From: Bacteroidia bacterium
GTDB lineage: Bacteria; Bacteroidota; Bacteroidia; Chitinophagales; Chitinophagaceae
Reading direction: 5' to 3'
DNA length: 64,000 nucleotides
Assembly: GCA_030427635.1 (NCBI GenBank)
Contig: JAUIBA010000020.1
Location: 16,401-80,400 of the forward strand
Shown piece after piece: positions 46,475 to 58,400 of this stretch. A program made the translations under genes and the position numbers. The notes under the pieces were generated by a model. That model saw only the letters and a list, made by a program, of their open reading frames with translations, did no database searches and was not told the origin of the DNA. How positions within the stretch are numbered: position 1 is the stretch's first letter; each line of letters opens with the position of its first letter.

Positions 46475-49400
46475 TCTACGGAACCATTGCGCACCGCCAG
46501 TACTCCACGGTATACTACCTGACCCAGCATGTTTGTCACATCCACATTCACTTCCTTTCCTTCTGTCTCTATGCGACCCTTCACCACAAACTGACCCTTG
46601 TTCGGGTTCGGATGAAGACTGATGTCCATACCGCCTGCCGTCGTGCTCACTACTCCCAGTGTGTTCACAGTCACCGTTACCGTAGCATCACCCACCAGAC
46701 CAGAGCAGTATCCGCCGCTCACTACCTCACACCTTACCTCATCGCCATCCAGCAGCTCGCTCGTCTGATACATGCTGCTCGTAGCACCGCTCACCTCTGT
46801 TCCATTCACATACCAGCGGTACATCGGGTTGCTGCCGCCATTGCTCACATGAGCCGTAAACTTCACAGTCTGACCCTCTGATACAGACAGGCCCGGATTG
46901 GCCGTGATCGTTACCTCCGGCGCTACAGGCGTCACTACGCGCATCTTCGTATCCATGCTCACAACATCCTGCAGTCTGCAGGGGAAGTTGCTCGTCATCT
47001 CACAGGTAATCACATCGCCGTTATCAGGTACAATGCTGAACACAGGGCCTGCGCCTACCACTACACCATTCTTCTTCCATACATATACCGGTGAGGTACC
47101 GCCTGCCACATCCGTAGCTGTGTACGTTACCGCTGTACCTGCACATACTGTATCGTTCGGCATTGCACTCACCAGCACCTGTGGCATCACATGTGCGCTC
47201 ACCGTCATTACCAGTGATGCACTCACCATAGCCGGTGTAGCACATACCGCACTGCTCGTCATCGTCACACTCACCTCATCGCCATCTGCAGGTACATATG
47301 AGTACTCTGAAAGACCCAGTCCTACATTCACACCGTTCACCATCCACTGGTATACCGGGGCTGTACCGCCATTCACCTGTGCCGTGCTGAACGTTACCAG
47401 TGAGCCGATACATACCGTTGTGCCCAGTGAGGAACTCATGGTGAGCGCTGGTACTACCGTTGTATTTACTTCTATCGTTACACTGCCGCTCATCATGTTC
47501 GTACACAGAGTAGTCGTGTTCTTCGCCATTACTGTGTACTCTCCTGCTGCCGCCTGATCGCCAAAGCTGATGGCTGAGCCGCTGCCCGCTACAGGAGCAC
47601 CTACTGCTGAACCATCACGGTACAGCTGGTAGCTGATGCCCGGTGCACTTGATGCTACACCCACAGGAAGGCCGGTTGAAGTAGCAGTGCTGCAGTAGCT
47701 GCCGCCACCCGTTACCACAAACGCCTCAGGAAGGGCATTCTCTGTTACCGTTGCACTGCCCGTCATGTTCGACGTACAGCCTGTAACCGTATTCGTAGCC
47801 ACTACCGCATAGGCGCCGCTCTCTGTCTGCATGCCGAAGCTGATGGCTGACCCTGTCGCTGCCATTACTGCGCCGCTCACAGGTGCCGAACCACGGTACA
47901 GCTGATAGCTGATATCGCTGCCCGATGCCGCACTGCCACTCAGACCTACGCTTACGCCGCCACTGCCGCTGCAGTATGCTCCGCCGCCTGTTACAGTGTA
48001 AGCCACAGGTACTGCGTTCATGATCACTGCCACACTGCCGTTCATTGCATTCGTACAACCTGTAGTTGTATTCATAGCCACGACACTGTAGGTGCCTGAT
48101 ATTGTCTGCATGCCGAAGCTGATGTCGCCGCCATTGCCCGCTACTGTCGTCATCAGTACGCCGCCACGGTACAGTTTGTAGTCTACACCTGTCTGCGTAT
48201 TGTCCATGCCTACTGCTACGCCGCTGCCGCCTGCACAGTATGCACCGCCACCTGTTACGTTGTTCACCACAGGAGCTGCATTCATTACTGAGGTTACGCT
48301 GCCACTCATCGCATTCGTACAGCCGCTGATTGTGTTCGTTCCTACTACCACATAGCTGCCCGTGCCCTGCATACCGAAGCTCAGCGCTCCGCCCGTACCG
48401 CTCACCGCACTGCCTACTGCCATGCTGCCGTTATACAGCTGGTAGCTGATACCTACTGAGCTGCCCGACAGGCCTACAGCCGTGCCTGCACTGCCTTCGC
48501 AGTATGCGCCGCCACCTGTCACCGTAAACGCTGCAGGCAGCGGGTTGATGATGATTGACGGGCTGCCGGTCATCAGGTTCGTACAGCCGCTCGTTGTGTT
48601 CGTTGCTATTACATGATAAGAGCCCGGTACTGTCTGCGCTCCGAAGTCTATCACCCCGCCTGTTCCCGGCATCGCACTGCCCATAGACGTGCTGCCGTTA
48701 TACAGCTGGTAGCTGATGCCCGCATCCGAGCTGTTCAGCAGTATGTTTACGCCCTCCTCGCCTACACAATAGCTGCTGCCTATAGACAGTACAGGATACT
48801 GGGTGGGGAGTGCATCTATCATTACTTCTGCTACGCCTGTCATGCCGCTGCTGCAGCCTGTCAGGTCGTTTGTTGCCATTACACTGTAGCTGCCCGATGC
48901 TGTCTGCATGCCGAAGCTGATGGCAGAACCGCTGCCCGCTACTGCTGTGCCCGTAGCTGTGCTGCCGTTGTACAGCTGGTAGCTGACGCCGCTCTGTGAG
49001 CCGTTCAGGCCTACCGCTACGCCGCTGCCGCCGGAGCAGTAGCTGCCGCCACCAGTTACTGTCTTCGCTACAGGTAGCGCATTTACAATTACGGTAGCAC
49101 TGCCGCTCATCGCATTCGTGCAGCCGGTAATCATATCTGTTGCCAGTACACTGTACGTGCCTGCTGCTGTCTGTGCGCCGAAGTTGATACCAGAGCCATC
49201 GCCCTCTACTGCCGCACCTACGCTCATGCTGCCGTTATACAGCTGGTAGCTGATACCTGTAACTGAGCTGCCCAGCATTACATCCACACCTGCTGCACCT
49301 GCGCAGAGGCTGCCGCCGCCGCTCACTGTCTGTACTACAGGAAGTGCATTGATGATAACTGCTGTGCTGCCGCTCATATCGCGCATACAGCCTGTAACCG

Positions 49401-52400
49401 GGTTCGTTGCCACTACGGTGTACGTTCCCGCTACTGTCTGAAGGCCGAAGCTCAGTTCGCCGCCGGTTCCTGCTGCTGACCCCATAGGGATGCCGCCGCG
49501 GTACAGCTGGTAGTTGATGCCCAGTGTAGAGTTGGCCATGCCTATCTCTACACCGCTGCCGCCGGAGCAGTAGCTGCCGCCGCCGCTCACTGAGTATACT
49601 ACAGGAAGCTCGTTGACAATCACGGTTGCGCTGCCGCTCATATAGTGCGTGCATGATGTCACGTCATTGATAGCAAGTATTTTGTACAGTCCCGCATCTG
49701 TCTGAAGACCGAAGTCCAGTGGTGTGCCGTCGCCCGCTACAGGAAGTCCTACAGGGTCTGTACCACGGTACAGCTGGTAGCTTACGCCCACCTGTGAGCT
49801 GCTCAGCGTTACGCCTACGCCCGTACCACCCGTACAGTAGGCGCCACCTCCGCCAACTGTGTATTCCAATGGCAGCGGATGCTGGGTTACTGTTACTATG
49901 TTGTTCATACCACGCGCACAGCCTGTTATCGTGTTCGTTGCCAGTACCGTATAGTTGCCCGTTGCTGTCTGAAGACCGAAGTTCAGCGCAAAGCCTGTAC
50001 CATATACAGGGCCGCCTGCTGCTGTGCTGCCGTTATATAACTGATATACTACGTTCGTGTTCGATGAGCTCAGACCTACAGGTACCCCTGCTTCGTCTGC
50101 ACAGTAGTTACCGCCGCCTGTCACTGTCTGCAGTGATGGCAGTGGGTTGACGATTACTGTAGCGCTGCCGCCCATATCGCGGGTACAGCCTGTAGTAGCG
50201 TTAACCGCCATTACGGTGTATACACCCTGTGCCGACTGAAGACCAAGGCTCAGTGCAGCACCGGTACCAACTACCGGTGCGCCTACCGTGAGGCCATCCA
50301 TGTACAGCTGGTAGTTTACTCCTACGCTCGAGTTGTTCAGTACTACGGCAACACCTGCACTACCCTGACAGATAGTGCCGCCGCCGCCTACTGTATGAAG
50401 CTGAGGAAGTGCATTGATGATAACGGTAGCGCTGCCGCTCATATCGCTCTCACAGCCTGTGGTCATATCTGTAGCTCGTGCCGTATAAGTACCTGCTATT
50501 GTATAAGTACCCATGTCTGCTGCAAGGCCTGTACCTGCTACCGGGCTGCCCACAGGGGCGCTGCCCAGATACAGCTGATACATAACACCACCGTCGGTAG
50601 CGTCAAGGCCGATGCTTACGCCGGTGCTGCCGGAGCAGTAGCCGCCGCCGCCTGTTACCGTATGCAGTACAGGAAGGCTGTTGATGCTGATGGTAGCTGT
50701 GCCGCTCATAGCGCTCATACAGCCTGTACCGCTGTTATATGCTGTTACTGAATATGTGCCTGCTGCTGTCTGAAGACCGTAGTCCAGTGCAAGGCCGGTG
50801 CCTGCCAGCGGGCTGCCGGTAGCTACACCGTTACGGTACAGCTGATAGCTGACACCCGCTTCGCTCGTAGCAAGTCCTACGTTCACCCCGCTGCCGCCTG
50901 AGCAGTAGCTGCCCCCACCTGTTACTGTCTGTACTACAGGAAGCGCATTTACTACTACTGTAGCAGAACCGTTCATTGTATTGGTACAGGTACCGTTATC
51001 TGCGCTTACATAATAGGTAGCTGCTGTGCTCTGGATACCGAAGTCCAGTGCCGCGCCTGTGCCCGTTACCGATGCGCCTACAGGCATGCTGCCGCTCATC
51101 AGCTGATAGATAACACCTGCTGTGCTGCCGCTCAAGCCTATAGATACGCCGCTGCCGCCGGCGCAGTAGCTGCCGCCACCCGTTACGTTATAAGCTACAG
51201 GAAGTGCGTTGATGCTGATCATCGCATTGCCTGTCATATCGCTCATACAACCTGTGGTCGTGTTCACTGCTTTTATCATATACGTACCCGCTGAGGTCTG
51301 CAGTCCGAAGCTCATCGCAGAACCCGTACCCGGTACCGCACTGCCTACTGCAGTAAGACCGTTGTACAGCTGGTAGTTGATACCTGTGTTGGAGCCGTCA
51401 AGACCTACTACCATACCCGTACCGCCGGCGCAGTAGCTGCCGCCGCCTGTTACGTTATAAGCTGTAGGTGTCGCATTTACTACTACCGTAGCAGCGCCGC
51501 TCATGTTGTTCACACATCCGGTAGCTGTGTTGCTCGCCTGTACCGTATAGGTACCGGCTGCTGTCTGCGCTCCGAAGGTTACTGATGAGCCGCTGCCCGT
51601 TACCGCTGTACCTGTAGGAGCTGCTCCGTTATACAGCTGGTAGCTGATGCCGCTCTCGCTGCCGCTCAGGCTCACACCTACGCCGCTGCCACCTGCACAG
51701 TAGCTGCCGCCGCCCGTTACCGCATAGATAGTCGGGAGCGGGTTGATGCTTACTGATGCAGTACCTGTCATGCCGCGGGTACAACCCGTGGTTGTGTTGG
51801 TAGCCAGTACACTGTAGGTGCCTGCTGCCAGCTGGGCGCCGAAGCTTACGCTGCCGCCGCCGGCTACCGGCGTGCCCACCGCTGTAGCACCATTATATAA
51901 CTGGTATTCTACTCCCGATGTCGTCGTTCCGCTCAGACCGATGGTGATACCTGCTCCGCCGGCGCAGTAGCTGCTGCCGGTAGAAGTAACCGTAAATGCA
52001 GATGGTAATGTATTTACTGTGATGTCAGCACTGCCGGTCATTGCATTTGTACAACCGGTAGTAGCATTGGTAGCCTGTACGGTATAGGTACCTGATGCCG
52101 TCATCGTGCCGAAGCTGATAGTACCACCCGTACCTGCTACTACGTTCACCAATGTACCGCCATTGTACAGACTGTAGTTAACACCTGTAGCAGAACCGCC
52201 AAGACCTACAGGAAGACCTGCACCGCCGGCGCAGTAGCTGCCTGTACCTGTTACAGGATATACTGATGGCAGCGGGTTGATGCCGATTGAGGCACTGCCG
52301 CTCATATTGTTCGTACAACCCGTAGTAGCATTAGCTGCAAATACGGTGTAAGTGCCGCTCATTGTCTGAACGCCAAAACTGATTGGTGAACCCGTACCCG

Positions 52401-55400
52401 CTACGGCACTGCCTATCTGGGTAGCGCCATTAAATAAGGTATAGTTTACACCTGTAGCTGAACCGCCAAGACCTACTGCAACTCCTGTGCCACCGGTACA
52501 GTAGTTACCACCACCGGTTACAGGATAGATAACAGGTAATGGATTAACAGTCACCGTAGCTGCACCACTCATTGATGACGCACAGCCAGTAGCAGCGTTA
52601 ACTGCTCCTACCGTATAGATACCAGGAGTAGACTGTGTGCCGAAGTTGATAGCAGCACCACTACCCAGCATTGCAGTACCTACAGGGCTGCCTGAACGGT
52701 AGAGCTGATAGCTGACGCCACCATCAGAACCGGACAATGTAACTGAAGGACCAGTACTACCTATGCAGAAGCTACCGCCGCCACCTACAGTGTAAGTAGC
52801 CGGCAAACTGTATATATTAATAACAGCAGAGCCTGACATATTAGCCATACAACCGGTAGATGCATTGGTAGCGCGCACCGAGTAAGCTGCTGCTGCTGTA
52901 AACATTCCGAAGTTAAGTGCAGAGCCTGTACCTGCCACAGGAGTTCCTGTAGCTGTAGTACCACTGTACAGCTGATAGTTAACGCCAGCCTGTGAACCTG
53001 AGAGGACAACAGCAAAACCAGCACCACCGCTACAGTAGCTGCCGCCACCTGTAACTGTATATACAGTAGGTATTGTATTGATTGAGACTACCGATGTACC
53101 ACTCATATCAGCAGTACAGCCTGAGCCGTTAGTAGCAACAACTGAATATGTTCCTCCTACAGTCTGGTTGCCAAAGTTGATGGCACCACCTGTACTTACT
53201 ACAGGCACATCTACCGGTGAAGCACCGTTATACAGCTGATAAGTAACACCTGCCGTAGAGTTGCTCAGACCTACAGCCACACCTGTACCACCAGCACAGT
53301 AGCTGCCGCCACCTGTCATATTAAATACTGTAGGCAGAGAGTTGATGCTGACATTAGCTGTACCGACCATATCATTGGTACAACCTGTGGCCGTTACTAC
53401 CGCTGATACAGAGTAGCTGCCCACACCTGTCATATTACCAAAGCTGAACGGAACACCGGTACCTGCAACTGTAGTTACAGAAGTGCTGCCATAATACAGG
53501 GTATAATCAACGCCGGCATCACCGTCGCTAAGGCCTACAGGAACACCTGTACCGCCTGCACAATAGCTACCACCACCTGTAACATTATATGCTACCGGTA
53601 ATGGGTTAACAACAACAGTGGCGCTACCTGCCATCATAGTAGGACATGGAGAACCGAGACCAGCCATTACTATGTAAGTACCTGGAGCGGTATGGTTGCC
53701 AAATGATATGGTAGTAGCTGTACCAGCGACAGGAGCTCCTACAGGGGTGCCGCCATTATAAAGCTGGTAGAACTTGCCAATATCAGAGTTGCTGAGTGTG
53801 ATAGCCACACCTGAACCACCGGCACAATATGCACCGCCGCCTAATACCGTATGCACCAGCGGGCGCTGAATAACAGTAACCGGAGATGATACTACTGTTG
53901 TACTGGTACAACCCGTACCAGTATAAGTTACCGACAGTGAGTACTGACCACTTGCCGCTACTGTAGTAGCAGTAAGCGATGTAGTACCTGCCGTAGAAGT
54001 GCTGCTATAGCTGTTAGGTCCGCTCCAGTTATAAGATACCAGAGAACCTGAGCCGCTTGTAGCACCAGAAGTAAGTGTTATTGCAGAACCGGTACACAGT
54101 GCTGTAGGCGATGCCGTTACTGATGCAACAGTTGGCAGGTTGTTCACCGTAGCCGATGTAGTACGTACACCTGTAGCGGTACAACCGTTCTGATCTGTAA
54201 CCACAACAGAGTATATACCTGTAGCTGCGGTTGTAGCTCCGGCTATTGCAGGATTCTGCTGAGTAGAAGTAAACGAGTTAGGACCGGTCCATGAATAAGT
54301 ATATGGCGTGCTGGCACCTGTAGCTGATGAAGTAAAGCTCAGTGTAGCACCTACACACACAGGGCCACTGTTGGTAACACCTGTCATTGACGGACGAGGA
54401 TTCACCACGGCCGATGTAGTGCTGGTAGCAGCAGTCATACAACCGTTGGCATCAGTCACATTCAGTGAGTAGGTACCAGTAGCGGCTGTAGTTGCGCTTA
54501 CTATTGATGGGTCTTCTACGTTATCAATAAACGAGTTAGGACCTGTCCAGTCTATAGTATATGGCGTCTGGCCACCTACTATAGTGCTTGTGATGTTCAG
54601 TGTCTGGTCGGCACAGATAGGTGTGTTGCTGCCTATAGCAGTTACCTGAGGCAGTGCATTTACCGTTACTGCAAAGTTGCGCGATGCACCTGTACATGTA
54701 AGACCCATGAGGGTAAGTGTAGGTGTAACCGTGAAGTTGCCAGAGATAGCAGTGAGCCCGGCATTAGTACCTGTAAATGCTGCTATGTTTCCTGTTCCGC
54801 TGCTGGCAACACCTATGGCGCTGTTGCTGTTAGTCCAGGTGTAAACATTTGATGCAGAGCCACCGGTGAAGTTCTTAGCCGGTACAGTCTGATTGGCACA
54901 TACTACGCTGCTGCTTACAGCATTCATAGTAGGTGTAGGATTTACCCTGATAGTAAATGACTGTGACGCGCCGGTACAGCCATTGGCCGATGGTGTTACC
55001 GTTACGGTAGCTACCTGTACAGCCGATGCACTGCTGTTTGTTCCTGTGAAGGATGCTATATTTCCGGTACCGCTTGTAGGCAGACCTATTGTTGCATTGT
55101 TATTGGTCCAGCTGAAAGCTGTACCTGATACATTACCTGTAAAGTTGGTTGCAGCTACTGATGTGCCATTACATACTGCCTGATCGGCAGGGTCAGCTAC
55201 ATCCGGTGTAGGATGTACTGTGTAGGTAAAGCTCTCGCTGCTACCTGTACAGCCTGCAGCCGATGGCGTAACAGTTACTGTAGATACAATGGTAGCATAA
55301 GTAGGATTAGTAGCGGCAAAAGATGCGATGTTACCCGTACCTGATGTAGCCAGCCCTATTACACTGTAAGTATTGGTCCAGCTGAAAACAGTTCCGGATA

Positions 55401-58400
55401 CTGTACCTGAGAAGTTTACCGCTGTGGTAAACGCAGTATTACATACTACCTGGTCTGCAGGGTCAGCTACAGTTGGTGTAGGTTTTACACCAATAGTAAA
55501 TGACTGTGTAGTACCGGTACAGCCGAAGGCCGAAGGTGTAACGCTTATTGTTCCCGTCCTTGTTACGTTGGTAGTATTTGTGGCAGTAAACGATGGTATG
55601 TTACCTACACCTGTAGATGCAAGACCAATAGTGTTATCAGTATTGCTCCATGTATATGTTGCTGAAGCTACATTGCCGGTAAAGTTCACTGCTGTTGTAG
55701 GTGCAGTGTTACACAGCAACTGGTTAGCCGGTGTACCTACTGTAGGTGTAGGATTCACTGTATAGCTGAATGTCTGGCTGGCTCCCACACAACCTGCGGC
55801 TGTAGGTGTTACCGTTACTGTAGATACGGCAGGCGTACCTGTAGTATTGGTAGCTACAAAAGCAGATATATGTGTACTGCCCGATGCAGCAAGACCTGTA
55901 GTCGTATTATCATTTGTCCATGCAAATGTGCTACCTGCTACAGAACTTACAAATGTAGTGGCCGGAGCTACTGTATTGTTACACACAGCCACATCTGTAG
56001 GGTCGGTAAGTACCGGTGTAGGCTTCACGCTGATAGTGAACTCCTGAGAGCTTCCTGTACAGCCATTTGCCGATGGCGTTACCGTAACTGTAGATACGAT
56101 TACCGTATTGCCGGTATTTGTAGCCACAAACGAAGCTATATTTCCTGTACCAGTGCTGGCAAGGCCGGTAGCCGTGTTACTGTTAGTCCATGAATACAGA
56201 GTACCGCTTACCGTACCACTGAAGGTAACCGCAGTAGTAGATGCTGAGTTACACAGAAGCTGGTCGGCAGGGTCTGCTACGTTTGGTGTAGGGTTCACTG
56301 TAATAGTGAATGTCTGGCTGCTGCCCGTACAGCCTGCTGCTGTAGGTGTTACAGTAACTGTAGCAGTTACAGGGCTGCTGCTCACGTTGGTAGCAGTGAA
56401 GGATGCAATATCTCCTGTACCTGTGCTTGCCAGACCTATAGATGTATTGCTGTTCTGCCATGTATAGGTAGTGCCCGATACAGAGCCACTGAATGTAGCT
56501 GATGTTGAAGCACCGTTACATACTGCATAGCTGGCAGGTACTACTACATTCGGTGTTGGTTTCACGCTGATGGTGAAATCCTGCGTACTACCTGTACAGC
56601 CATTAGCCGATGGCGTTACTGTAACTGTAGATACGATTACCGCACTGGTAGCGTTAGCCGCAGTGAAAGAAGCTATGTTACCGGAACCTGTTGCGGCAAG
56701 ACCGGTAGCCGTATTACTGTTGCTCCATGTATAAGTAGTGCCACTTACTGCACCGCTGAAGTTCACAGCAGTAGTTGCAGCATTATTACACAACAGCTGA
56801 TCGGAAGGGTCGTTAACTGTAGGTGTTGGATTTACAGTAATTGTAAATGTCTGGCTGCTGCCGGTACAGCCGTTAGCTGTAGGGGTAACTGTAAGCGTAG
56901 CCACCACAGGGGTAGTACCGCTGTTTGTAGCTGTAAACGAGGCTATGTTACCAGTACCTGTCGCAGCCAGGCTTATTGATGTAGTGTTGTTATCCCATGT
57001 ATAGGTAGTACCGCTTACTGCACCGCTGAAGTTCACAGCAGCAGTTGAGGCATTGTTACATACCGCCTGATCGGCAGGGTCTGCTACTGTAGGTGTAGGA
57101 TTCACTGTTATGGTAAATGTCTGGCTGCTGCCTGCACAGCTGTTAGCCGTAGGGGTAACAGTAACGGTAGCCACTACAGGTGTAGCGCCACTGTTCGTAG
57201 CCGTAAACGAGGCTATGTTACCGGTACCGGTTACGGCCAGTCCTATTGAAGTAGTGTTGTTATCCCATGTATAGGTAGTGCCACTTACTGCACTGCCTGT
57301 AAAGTTTACAGCAGTTGTTGCTGCAGTATTACAAACAGCCTGGTCTGACGGGTCAGTAACCGAAGGCGTAGGATTCACCGTTATCGTAAACGTCTGGCTG
57401 CTGCCTGCACAGCTGTTAGCTGTAGGGGTAACAGTAACGGTAGCCACTACAGGGGTAGCGCCAGTGTTGGTAGCCGTAAACGAGGCTATGTTACCGGTAC
57501 CGGTTGCTGCCAGTCCTATTGATGTAGTAGTATTATCCCATGTGTAGGTAGTACCACTCACTGCGCTGCCTGTAAAGTTTACAGCAGTAGTAGCGGCGTT
57601 ATTACAAACAACCTGGTCTGACGGGTCAGTAACCGATGGTGTAGGATTCACTGTATAATTAAAGGTAGTAGCCGTACCCGTACAGCCATTGGCCGATGGG
57701 GTAACATTCACTGTTGCTACTACAGGGGCAGTGCCGCCATTGGTAGCAGTGAAGGAAGCTATGTTGCCAGTACCTGTTGAAGCCAGACCAATAGATGTAG
57801 TTGTATTCGTCCAGTCATAGGTAGTACCGGTGCCGCTGAAGCCTACTGCTGTGGTAGATGCCGTATTACATACCGCCTGGCTGGTAACCGCCGCTACCGT
57901 AGGTGTAGCATTAACGGTTACATTAATAGTACGCAGGGCTGTAGCGGTACCGTCACTCACCTGAATGGTGAAAGCATCCGTACCGGAGTATCCTGCTGTA
58001 GGCTGATAAGACAACCCTGTAGGCGTAATAGTACCTGCACCGGTAGATGCCGTAGCATTAAAGCCTGTGAGCGAACCGTGAGATGGAGCTGAACTAATAC
58101 TCCATGTGAGCGTTTGCGCAGCATCACCATCTGTTACACCCAGATTACTGTTGATAGCTGTAGCGACGGCATCCTGGCACAATACCATAGTGCCGGTAGC
58201 GCCACCTACGAAAGCTGGCGTTGTGTTTATGACACCAGTAGTAAAGTTCAGTATAGAACCCTGAGTAGTACCCTGTGAGTTTGTACCTGAAACCCTATAA
58301 TAATAAGTAGTGGTAGTAGCTAGTCCTGTAAGTGCTACTGAAACCGGAGTAACCGTATTTCCTGTTACCGATGCAGGTGTGGCAGATACTGTCACTACAC

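Noticed and set aside
46898..47557. 219-codon frame on the plus strand opposite the giant gene
   Set aside because: It is antisense to strongly supported coding sequence. Its Val/Thr/Ala-rich text arises from the reverse reading of the repeats; similar antisense frames recur across the arrays.
47464..57912. Regularly spaced DNA repeats considered as a CRISPR array
   Set aside because: The period is 267-273 bp, the whole unit is similar rather than a short repeat with unique spacers, and the frame stays open through all copies.
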